Below are positions 1-5,490 of a stretch of 7,999 nt of DNA, in pieces. Within the stretch, counting starts at the first letter, position 1, and the number at the start of each line of letters is the position of its first letter. Source of the DNA: Spirochaetota bacterium (GTDB lineage: Bacteria; Spirochaetota; B62-G9; DRHN01); contig JAGLSF010000084.1 of assembly GCA_023136305.1 (NCBI GenBank), positions 1 to 7,999 on the forward strand, read 5' to 3'. Under the pieces are notes generated by a model, which saw only the letters and a program-made list of their open reading frames with translations, had not been told where the DNA came from and did no database searches. The position numbers were made by a program, and so were the translations under genes.

Positions 1-224
1 TGCACATCCTCAACCACCGCACCGTTCGGCCCCCGGTAACACCACTTGACAACCCGGTCAACACTGCCTTCATCGCCTTCGAGTACGGCTTCAACTGTCC
101 CGTTGCTGTTGTTTCGTACCCATCCGCGTACATTGTTCGCTACCGCCTTCTCGAGGAGGGTCGCTCTGAAGAATACGCCCTGCACCCATCCATGTACTAT
201 CACATGTTTTCGTGCATTGGCCAT
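1..224 (-). CDS. acyP: Acylphosphatase, 3'-truncated by the window edge
   Basis: Acylphosphatases are small cytosolic enzymes that hydrolyse the carboxyl-phosphate bond of acyl phosphates. The 74 visible residues, from ATG at 224, match the family closely: a first beta strand (HVIVHGWVQG) leads into the phosphate-binding loop GVFFR, then RGWVRNNSNGTVEAVLEG, and a later WCYRGPNGAVVEDV. The catalytic pair is present as Arg20 and Asn38, with the same 18-residue spacing as in characterised acylphosphatases. The family is about 90 residues long, so only some 15-20 C-terminal residues lie outside the window. GGAG at 231-234 on this strand sits 6 nt before the ATG and fixes the start. A promoter lies at 279-307, so the gene is probably transcribed separately from pdxA, which ends 146 bases upstream. 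The family assignment is secure; the physiological substrate is unknown, as it is for most bacterial members. Confidence 0.93.
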   Translation of the reverse strand, partial: MANARKHVIVHGWVQGVFFRATLLEKAVANNVRGWVRNNSNGTVEAVLEGDEGSVDRVVKWCYRGPNGAVVEDV

Positions 225-278
225 ATGAGTCTCCGAAGAATGCACCTGCCGTTTAAAAATGAAAACCTCATGTTCCCC

Positions 279-307
279 ATTGTACCATGAAGAAAACCTG
301 TGCACAA
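279..307 (-). promoter_or_regulatory. Sigma70-type promoter with extended -10, for acyP
   Basis: Read on the minus strand, TTGTGC (302-307) is followed by a 17-nt spacer and TACAAT (279-284). The bases just before the -10 are TGG, giving the extended -10 form TGnTACAAT, which can make up for the weak -35 (3 of 6 consensus bases). Predicted transcription starts near 272, leaving a leader of about 48 nt before the acylphosphatase ATG at 224. Seen in sequence; activity is inferred. Confidence 0.6.
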
Positions 308-370
308 CAGGGAGGAAAACGAAAGCATCCGGTACTCGGCTTCCCCAATATACATAATCGTTCCACCCTC

Positions 371-1387
371 TCAGAGGGAAACCGGTCGGTACTTTCCGGC
401 AAGCTCGAAACCGGCCCTCACTGCCTCCTGCATACTGACTGGATTGGCCACGCCCTTCCATGCAATATCGAAAGCTGTGCCGTGATCAACTGAGGTGCGA
501 ATGAAGGGGAGGCCGAAGGTCACACTCACCGTGTGGTGGAAATCATAGGTCTTGGCCGCAATGTGCCCCTGATCATGGTACAGGGAGATTACTGCGTCGT
601 AGCGTCCCTGCAGGGCCAGGTGGAACACGCTGTCACCCGGAACCGGACCCTCCACATCCACACCGCGGCGCCTCGCCTCCTCGCAGGCCGGAATGAGTAT
701 GGTCCCCTCCTCATCACCGAACAACCCGCCGTCCGATGCATGTGGATTGAGAGCAGCAAGCGCAAGCCTGCCCTTACCCAGGCCAACCGATTCGAGGCAT
801 TGATGGGACTGTATAATGCTCTCCACAACGCCCTCCCTGCTGAGGGTCTCAAGCATCATCCTCAGCGAGAGGTGACGGGTATGGAAAAAGATCCGCATAC
901 GGTCGACCATAAACATGGTAACGCTTTTACCGCTTCCTGAAAGCTCGGAGAGCATCTCCGTGTGTCCTATGTAGTGAAACTGCGCTTCCCGAAGAGCCTC
1001 CTTGTTGATGGGCCCGGTCGCAATACCCTGTATCTCACCTTTCAGCGCAAGATCTACTGCACGCTGAATATAGGCAACTGCCGCCCTTCCACCCAGTGAT
1101 GATACTCTCCCCACCTTGAGTGAGGCAACATCCTGTACCACACCGAGGTCAAGAACAGGCAGTGCATCTCCCGCATCTGTGGCCTCGGCAGGGCTTTCGA
1201 CCTTTACCAATGATACCTTCAAACCGAGTCTCCCGTTCACCTCCTCAAGCACAGAATAGTCTCCGATAACAACAGAAGCACCTCTCACAGTGCCCCCAAG
1301 ATGCGCGGCACTTTTCAATACTATTTCGGGACCGATTCCCGCAGGGTCTCCCATGGTTACCGCTATGATCAATTTTTTCACCAGCAT
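371..1387 (-). CDS. pdxA: PdxA-family 4-phosphohydroxythreonine (or 4-phosphothreonate) dehydrogenase
   Basis: PdxA oxidises 4-phosphohydroxy-L-threonine with NAD in the DXP-dependent route to pyridoxal phosphate; its PdxA2 paralogues act on 4-phospho-threonates. The 338 residues match the family's usual length (about 330). N-terminal VTMGDPAGIGPEI (10-22), ATGPINKEAL (123-132) and GHTEML (141-146) are hallmarks. Metal ligands are visible as His172 (RHLSLR), His216 (LNPHASDGG) and His271 (LYHDQGH), with substrate-contacting His142, equivalent to E. coli His166, His211, His266 and His136. The C-terminal block GLPFIRTSVDHGTAFDIAWKG (292-312) is intact. Start: a GAGGGG Shine-Dalgarno lies only 1 nt before the ATG at 1387, so GTG at 1381 (spacing about 7 nt, protein two residues shorter) is a real alternative. 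The SDR gene lies 103 bases upstream on the same strand and may share its transcript. No pdxJ or DUF1537 kinase is nearby, so context does not separate PdxA from PdxA2. Confidence 0.93.
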   Translation of the reverse strand: MLVKKLIIAVTMGDPAGIGPEIVLKSAAHLGGTVRGASVVIGDYSVLEEVNGRLGLKVSLVKVESPAEATDAGDALPVLDLGVVQDVASLKVGRVSSLGGRAAVAYIQRAVDLALKGEIQGIATGPINKEALREAQFHYIGHTEMLSELSGSGKSVTMFMVDRMRIFFHTRHLSLRMMLETLSREGVVESIIQSHQCLESVGLGKGRLALAALNPHASDGGLFGDEEGTILIPACEEARRRGVDVEGPVPGDSVFHLALQGRYDAVISLYHDQGHIAAKTYDFHHTVSVTFGLPFIRTSVDHGTAFDIAWKGVANPVSMQEAVRAGFELAGKYRPVSL

Positions 1388-1404
1388 TCCCCTCAGGTTG
1401 AATT

Positions 1405-1486
1405 AAGGTGACAGCTCACTTAATTCCTCAAGTTATGGGGATAGCTTACCAAATTATCATGAAAATATTAAGTGAACTGTCACCTT
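1405..1486. repeat. 20-bp inverted repeat with 42-nt centre, between SDR and pdxA
   Basis: The arm AAGGTGACAGCTCACTTAAT (1405-1424) is mirrored by ATTAAGTGAACTGTCACCTT (1467-1486), with 19 of 20 positions paired. The only mismatch is c1415 against a1476. In the minus-strand transcript, the direction of the flanking genes, this becomes a G-U wobble, so the RNA stem is continuous. A T-run follows the right arm on the plus strand (1485-1491), but no plus-strand gene ends here. In the sense direction there is no U-tract after the stem, so it does not look like a terminator for SDR. The element begins within 5 nt of the SDR stop codon. The form suits a small non-autonomous palindromic element (MITE- or REP-like) or an RNA-processing hairpin; this is inference. 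Confidence 0.8.
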
Positions 1487-1490
1487 TTTT

Positions 1491-2219
1491 TCAAAGCGGA
1501 TCTATCACCTGGCCCAGGGACATGAGGTCCATGCTCCATATGGAGTAGCCGGATGAGGTCTCGATAAGAAGCTGCAGTGCCTCCGCCACTTCCTCTGGCT
1601 CGAGAGCCCCCGAGGCGAAGGGTGTGGTTATACCTGCCTTTTTGGCCCAGTCCGTATTGATCAGCGCCGGTCCCAGTATGCTTACCTTGATGTTGTACTT
1701 CTTTACTTCATTGAAAAGGGCACGTGAAAAGCCATCCACGCCGTGCTTTCCCGCCGAATAGGCGGCAAAACCTGAACGGGCCCTCTTTCCGAGAATGGAC
1801 GTTGTGTTGACAATGTGGCCACTCTTCTGTCTTTTCATGACTGGAAGAACCGCTTTACAGCCGTAGAGGACGTACGTAAGATTTGCGGCAATCGCCTCAT
1901 CGATCTCATCAACGCTCATGTTCTCGAAATCGGTAAACCGGATGCCTGAACCTGCATTGTTGAACAGAACATCCACACGGCCGAAAGTGTCCACCGTCCT
2001 GTGTATGAATTTCTCTGACTCTGTCCACTTCGTCATATCGGCCTTGACCGCAAGCGCCTTTCCACCATCCTTTTCAATTTCAGCTGCTATCTCCTTCAGC
2101 AGGTTTTCCCGGCGTGCGCAGAGTGACACAGCGTATCCGCTGCGCGCGAGCCTGAGTGCCGCTGCCCTTCCCACACCTGATGAAGCGCCTGCGATTGCCA
2201 CCACCCTTTCATCTGACAT
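1491..2219 (-). CDS. Classical short-chain dehydrogenase/reductase (SDR), substrate unknown
   Basis: A 242-residue cytosolic NAD(P)-dependent oxidoreductase of the classical SDR family, whose usual length is about 250. The Rossmann dinucleotide motif is GASSGVG (11-17), with a basic CARR (35-38) after the second beta strand that favours NADP(H); that preference is inferred. NNAG is at 87-90, the helix-alpha4 Asn is at 113 (AANLTY), and the catalytic Ser141, Tyr154 and Lys158 are present as TTS, then YSAGK. The C-terminal half is typical but carries no substrate signature; annotation as 3-oxoacyl-ACP reductase would be a guess. Start: GGGAGGA (2225-2231) precedes ATG 2219 by 5 nt. A nearer ATG at 2223 is out of frame and stops after four codons. 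A promoter at 2280-2308 serves the gene, and pdxA lies downstream on the same strand beyond the inverted repeat. Confidence 0.92.
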   Translation of the reverse strand: MSDERVVAIAGASSGVGRAAALRLARSGYAVSLCARRENLLKEIAAEIEKDGGKALAVKADMTKWTESEKFIHRTVDTFGRVDVLFNNAGSGIRFTDFENMSVDEIDEAIAANLTYVLYGCKAVLPVMKRQKSGHIVNTTSILGKRARSGFAAYSAGKHGVDGFSRALFNEVKKYNIKVSILGPALINTDWAKKAGITTPFASGALEPEEVAEALQLLIETSSGYSIWSMDLMSLGQVIDPL

Positions 2220-2279
2220 ACATGTCCTCCCATTGCTTTCTTCTCGTTATCCTTCGTGTTCCATCATTACCAACCACTC

Positions 2280-2308
2280 ATTATACGGGTGAAGATGAGT
2301 TTTGAACA
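2280..2308 (-). promoter_or_regulatory. Promoter for the SDR gene
   Basis: On the minus strand TGTTCA (2303-2308) is followed by 17 nt and a perfect TATAAT (2280-2285). The -35 has only 3 of 6 consensus bases, but the -10 and spacing are ideal. Initiation near 2273 gives a leader of about 54 nt. It diverges from the DUF1820 promoter, with the two -35 boxes about 28 bases apart. Confidence 0.55.
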
Positions 2309-2333
2309 GACCATTTCCCATACAGCATACCTT

Positions 2334-2346
2334 GTTTTGACAAAAC
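2334..2346. promoter_or_regulatory. Perfect palindrome over the -35 of the DUF1820 promoter
   Basis: GTTTTG-A-CAAAAC is a perfect 6-bp inverted repeat around a single central base. It wholly contains the TTGACA box at 2337-2342. A symmetric site covering a -35 is a common operator position for repressors, but part of the symmetry comes from TTGACA itself, so a binding role is inference only. Confidence 0.35.
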
Positions 2347-2365
2347 GCGCACTCTTCTGTATCTT
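2337..2365 (+). promoter_or_regulatory. Strong sigma70-type promoter for DUF1820 and radical SAM genes
   Basis: A perfect TTGACA (2337-2342), a 17-nt spacer and TATCTT (2360-2365, 4 of 6 consensus bases). Predicted initiation is near 2372, giving a short leader of about 32 nt to the TTG start at 2404. It is the only good plus-strand promoter I found upstream of 2404, and no clear second one lies before the radical SAM gene. Confidence 0.65.
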
Positions 2366-2388
2366 TTCAGTGATTCAGCACATCATGC

Positions 2389-2396
2389 AGGAGAGG
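2389..2396 (+). promoter_or_regulatory. Ribosome binding site that fixes a TTG start
   Basis: AGGAGAGG is followed by 7 nt and TTG at 2404. There is no ATG or GTG at a suitable distance in that frame, so this site supports the unusual start codon of the DUF1820 gene. Confidence 0.7.
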
Positions 2397-2403
2397 CTAT
2401 CCG

Positions 2404-2703
2404 TTGGCTCAGTACCGTGTTCACTTTACATGGATGGAAAAGGAGTATCAGCTCATGGCGCGGAGCCTCGATCTCACCCATCCATACTTCGTCTCCATCA
2501 AGGATCTCGTGTTCCCAAAGGGTAAAAACCTTATCATAGATCCATCCGAGGATGATGTTCGAAAGACTTTCAGCGAAACCAACCATATCATGATACCACT
2601 CCAATCCGTGTCGATGATAGAGGAACTGCAGGACGAGGGTCCACCGAAGGTGATGCCCTTCGGCGTCGTTGATGAAAAGGAAAACAAAAAGGACGAAGAT
2701 TAA
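2404..2703 (+). CDS. DUF1820 family protein, function unknown
   Basis: A 99-residue soluble protein that resembles the DUF1820 family, known mainly from proteobacteria. Recognisable blocks in order are YRVHFTWMEKEYQLMARSL (4-22), matching the family's opening strands (Y-R-V-x-F, then a Y-x-L-x-A-R core), VSIKDLVF (30-37), LIIDPSEDDVRKTF (43-56) and the MIPLQSVSMIEEL strand near 63-75. These correspond to the 'DPSEEKLKxEF' and 'YIPMHAVIRIDEV' regions of the family. The C-terminus (88-99) is a charged, Lys/Glu/Asp-rich tail. No catalytic motif, signal peptide or membrane segment is visible. The start is TTG with a good ribosome binding site. The radical SAM start is 53 bases downstream with no obvious terminator between, so the two are probably cotranscribed. 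The family match is from memory of its pattern; no biochemical role is known to me. Confidence 0.8.
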   Translation: MAQYRVHFTWMEKEYQLMARSLDLTHPYFVSIKDLVFPKGKNLIIDPSEDDVRKTFSETNHIMIPLQSVSMIEELQDEGPPKVMPFGVVDEKENKKDED

Positions 2704-2743
2704 CACAACCGTCACACAGGGGTGTTGCACTATACGACTTGAT

Positions 2744-2749
2744 GAGGGA
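2744..2749 (+). promoter_or_regulatory. Ribosome binding site that selects ATG 2757
   Basis: GAGGGA is followed by 7 nt and ATG 2757. The longer reading frame could begin at TTG 2739 or ATG 2742, but the nearest purine-rich run before those (2718-2722) is about 16 nt away, so 2757 is the preferred start of the radical SAM gene. Confidence 0.65.
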
Positions 2750-2756
2750 CGTTTCC

Positions 2757-3872
2757 ATGACAACAGCGGGTACTGACACAATGAGCACAGTGGAAGAGGG
2801 TTGGGACGATCTCAACTTCAGCAGTGTATTGAACAAATCGCTTCGTATTTTCTTCAAGGATGCGCTGTGTATCACTCTGAGGAATCCGGCACAGGCCTAC
2901 TACTTCCTCCGGACCGCCCTGTGGCAGCGACGGGCTTCCCGCATCCGCACATACTGGAAGCAGCGGGGAGTTCAGGTTCCCCCCATTCTAATCTTCAGCA
3001 TCACCAATCGATGCAATCTCCACTGCAAGGGCTGCTATCAGCAGGCACTGCGCCGCTCGACCGCAAACGAGTTGAGCAGTGAGGAGCTCCGAAAGGTTGT
3101 CAGAGAGGCGCAGGAAATCGGCATATCCTTCTTCGTACTTGGAGGTGGTGAGCCGCTTGTCCGACCGGAGATCGTCGATATCATCATGGAGTATCCTGAC
3201 ATCATCTTTTTCATGTTCACCAACGGCCTTCTCATAGACGAAAAACTCCTGGCAAAGTTCAGGAAAAACAGAAACGTGGTGCCCGTTCTCTCCATTGAGG
3301 GGTATGAGGATGATACGGACGGAAGAAGGGGGCAGGGGGTTTTCAAAAACCTCCAGCGCATCATCGATATGCTCAGGAAGAACAACATCTTCTACAGCGT
3401 TTCCATTACGGTGACGCAGTCCAACTTCGAAACCGTGACCTCCGATACCTTTGTCGCCGATCTCGCAAACCTGGGGTGTAAATTCTTTCTCTATGTGGAG
3501 TACAGCCCCATCAAGGAGGATACCAACCACTGGGTCATCAGCCTGAAACAGCGGGAACGCCTCATGGAGCGCATTCAGAAGTATCGGAAGAAGTACCGGA
3601 GCCTCTTTATTGCCGTTCCCGGGGACGAGGAGGAAATCGGTGGGTGCCTCTCTGCGGGCCGGGGTTTCGTCCACATAGGGGCCGACGGAGCACTCGAGCC
3701 CTGTCCCTTTGCACCATTCTCCGATGCCAATATTCGAAACACCCCACTCCGAGAGGCGCTGCAGTCGGATTTTTTAAAGCAGATCAGGCTGAACCACGAG
3801 CAGCTCAAAGAGACCGAAGGGGGCTGCGCCCTGTGGGTGAAACGCGAATGGGTCAAGACCCTGCTCCCCTGA
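2757..3872 (+). CDS. Radical SAM protein with SPASM-like C-terminal cysteines
   Basis: A 371-residue cytosolic iron-sulfur enzyme of the radical SAM superfamily; reaction unknown. An N-terminal helical, basic stretch (about 25-75) leads to SITNRCNLHCKGCY, whose Cys86, Cys90 and Cys93 form the CxxxCxxC site for the SAM-binding [4Fe-4S] cluster. FFVLGGGEPL (125-134) supplies the GGE motif that contacts SAM, and MFTNGLLID (153-161) and VLSIEGYEDDTD (177-188) are further barrel strands. The C-terminal part has Cys297 (GGCLSAGRG), Cys316 (LEPCPFAPFSD) and Cys357 (GGCALW), a reduced SPASM-like pattern suggesting one auxiliary cluster. Such architectures occur in peptide-modifying and heme-biosynthetic enzymes, but no precursor peptide or heme gene is present here. 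Length is normal and the frame intact. The gene follows DUF1820 and converges with the GAF gene, 36 bases apart, without a clear terminator. Confidence 0.9.
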   Translation: MTTAGTDTMSTVEEGWDDLNFSSVLNKSLRIFFKDALCITLRNPAQAYYFLRTALWQRRASRIRTYWKQRGVQVPPILIFSITNRCNLHCKGCYQQALRRSTANELSSEELRKVVREAQEIGISFFVLGGGEPLVRPEIVDIIMEYPDIIFFMFTNGLLIDEKLLAKFRKNRNVVPVLSIEGYEDDTDGRRGQGVFKNLQRIIDMLRKNNIFYSVSITVTQSNFETVTSDTFVADLANLGCKFFLYVEYSPIKEDTNHWVISLKQRERLMERIQKYRKKYRSLFIAVPGDEEEIGGCLSAGRGFVHIGADGALEPCPFAPFSDANIRNTPLREALQSDFLKQIRLNHEQLKETEGGCALWVKREWVKTLLP

Positions 3873-3908
3873 TCGAGCGATCATCCTCACCTCGCAGGTC
3901 TCGCCCGG

Positions 3909-5273
3909 TCACGGTTTTCTGAAAATTCGCTTGGCCATTCGGCGGATGGCGAGGGTGGGGTTTTCCTGAAAATCGGGCTCCTCTTCAATCTCGATTCTAT
4001 CGAGTTCACCCGCACGGCGGAGCACATCCCGGTAGAGAAAACGGTTGTCAATGGCAATTCCGAATTGGTTGCTCATCGTCTCGAGCACCTTAATGTCCTC
4101 CTCACCGGGCAGCTGTGAATCGGCTGGATCGTCTGCAATGAGAAGTCCGATCGTCTTCTTCTCCCGTCGAATGGGCACGATGAGCAGTCCCCAGTCGGGC
4201 CAAGTCCCGGCCCGCTTTTCTTCGGAGAGCCCTGACCCATAGTAGGTCTGTTTGAAGCTTCGAAACACCTCCTCGGGCTTCAGTATGAGGTAGGACTTGC
4301 TCCGCTTGTACTCGTCGCGAAAAACCTTGCTGAGTGCCTTGGCTGTAAACTGGAGCTCCAGGAGCCTGTTCTTTATGATTTTGTCGTCGCAGGCAACCGC
4401 CTGCATCTCCAGATTGCCGGTCTTTCTGTCGAACAGGCCAACGCCAAACAGGCCAACGCCAACGAGGTTGAACTCCGAGGATGACTTAATTGCCCACACG
4501 ATCTCGTTGAAGAGATCGCGCAGATTGAAGTTGATCTTGAATATGTTGCTGGTCACGAGAAGCCGCTTCAAACGCTGGGCATGTTTTTTCATCGCAGAGA
4601 TCTGCGTGTGCTGGGCAATGGCGAAGGAGGTCCACTGGCCGAATAGTTCTATATTCTCGAAGAGGTCTCTGCCGCCGACCAGGCCGTCTTCAGGGGTGTC
4701 AAAGGAGATAAACCCCACGGTCTCGCCCTTTTCGCCCTTCAGGAATACCAGAAGCACGTCCCCATGTTCCCACTTACCGCTGGGTCTCCTGTCCAACCTC
4801 CTTCTCTCCGGTTTCGTGGCGAAATAGTCGGCATCGGAACGCGGTTCTCCATTGCTGTACAACATACTCACCCGGCATCGGTTACCAAAAAGCTTGTCTA
4901 TGTCCTCCTGCGGCACGGTGCCGTTGCCTGCGTTTTTCGCCTGGCTGATCCCGTACCCTATCATCACCCTGCTGTAAAAGAGCGCCTCTTCTTGGTTGAG
5001 CAGCGAGACCGCGGCACGCTGAAACCGGAAGACCTGCCGGCCGACTTCGGCTATTCTCTCGAGCAGCATATTGAGAGGGTCTCCCTGAGAGTCCAGCAGC
5101 ACCTTATGCAGCTCCTGAAAGAGGAAATACTGGTTGATCTGATGTGCCCCGGACCCCGTCTGCATGGAGTAGATCGATGATCCGGGACCTCCTTCGCCCC
5201 CGTCCCTGTCACCCTTTGCCGTCCGGAGCTTCACAGCCTGTTCCGGCTCTTTTTTCTCCCTTTTTCTACTCAT
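3909..5273 (-). CDS. Tandem GAF-domain protein without an output domain
   Basis: A 454-residue soluble protein. After a charged, probably disordered N-terminus (1-40, rich in Lys, Arg, Glu and Gly) come two GAF-like sensor domains, about 52-222 and 236-410. The second has the usual strands NLVGVGLF, WGLLIVPIRREKKTIGLLIADD (near 361-382) and the closing helix IKVLETMSNQFGIAIDNRFLY (about 394-414). A short Arg/Lys-rich tail ends at 454. There is no histidine kinase, GGDEF, EAL or DNA-binding region, so it must signal through a partner or act as a ligand-binding adaptor. GAF ligands (cyclic nucleotides, tetrapyrroles, small molecules) cannot be told from sequence. A 15-bp tandem duplication doubles GVGLF within a core strand of GAF2 (272-281). 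ATG 5273 has only a weak AAGAG touching it; an in-frame TAA lies two codons upstream, so no longer start is possible, and Met37 is the next choice. Confidence 0.85.
   Translation of the reverse strand: MSRKREKKEPEQAVKLRTAKGDRDGGEGGPGSSIYSMQTGSGAHQINQYFLFQELHKVLLDSQGDPLNMLLERIAEVGRQVFRFQRAAVSLLNQEEALFYSRVMIGYGISQAKNAGNGTVPQEDIDKLFGNRCRVSMLYSNGEPRSDADYFATKPERRRLDRRPSGKWEHGDVLLVFLKGEKGETVGFISFDTPEDGLVGGRDLFENIELFGQWTSFAIAQHTQISAMKKHAQRLKRLLVTSNIFKINFNLRDLFNEIVWAIKSSSEFNLVGVGLFGVGLFDRKTGNLEMQAVACDDKIIKNRLLELQFTAKALSKVFRDEYKRSKSYLILKPEEVFRSFKQTYYGSGLSEEKRAGTWPDWGLLIVPIRREKKTIGLLIADDPADSQLPGEEDIKVLETMSNQFGIAIDNRFLYRDVLRRAGELDRIEIEEEPDFQENPTLAIRRMAKRIFRKP
4432..4461. repeat. Perfect 15-bp tandem duplication inside the GAF gene
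   Basis: aacaggccaacgcca occurs twice head to tail (4432-4446 and 4447-4461). Being 15 bp, it keeps the frame and encodes GVGLF twice in the second GAF domain. Absence of any mismatch suggests a recent replication-slippage event. Confidence 0.9.
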
Positions 5274-5354
5274 CTCTTAAAAGCTGCCTGTCTGGTTTCT
5301 GGATAATCTGCAGGACACCCGGTGAAATGCTCCGTGGCCCCCCCATTCTAGATT

Positions 5355-5383
5355 ACCTTATCTGGTTTACACAGAATTGTCAA
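5355..5383 (-). promoter_or_regulatory. Promoter for the GAF gene
   Basis: On the minus strand a perfect TTGACA (5378-5383), 17 nt, then TAAGGT (5355-5360, 3 of 6). The ideal -35 and spacing make it the best candidate in the gap; the leader would be about 75 nt. The poor -10 suggests moderate strength or activator dependence (inference). Confidence 0.5.
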
Positions 5384-5415
5384 TTCGGTATTATGGTTTG
5401 CATTCACCCGCACCC

Positions 5416-5427
5416 GATTATATAATC
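5416..5427. repeat. Perfect 12-bp palindrome containing TATAAT on both strands
   Basis: GATTATATAATC is fully symmetric and presents a perfect -10 hexamer on each strand (5421-5426 plus, 5417-5422 minus). On the plus strand TTGCAT (5398-5403) lies exactly 17 nt before the -10, making a promoter-like site that points into the 3' end of the glutamate-synthase-like gene. On the minus strand I see no matching -35. It could be an operator, a bidirectional start site or chance in an AT-rich gap. Confidence 0.4.
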
Positions 5428-5490
5428 TAAGCCCAGTGAAGAGATTGAAGAGATGCGTGTCCCTCTACCGAAACATCAATCACGGATATG

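Noticed and set aside
1467..1491. Inverted repeat plus T-run read as a rho-independent terminator on the plus strand
   Set aside because: No plus-strand gene ends before it, the loop is 42 nt, and the T-run is on the wrong side for the minus-strand genes.
2988..3674. A 228-codon minus-strand open frame
   Set aside because: Antisense to the radical SAM gene, which carries CxxxCxxC and GGE motifs. The shadow has no domain.
3871..3882. GATCG-AG-CGATC hairpin at the end of the radical SAM gene as a terminator
   Set aside because: The loop is only 2 nt and no T-run follows. A shared terminator for the convergent genes is not supported.
4297..4827. A 176-codon plus-strand open frame
   Set aside because: Antisense to the GAF gene; Ser/Arg/Pro-rich composition with no domain. 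The GAF strand has recognisable repeats of domain structure, so this is a shadow.
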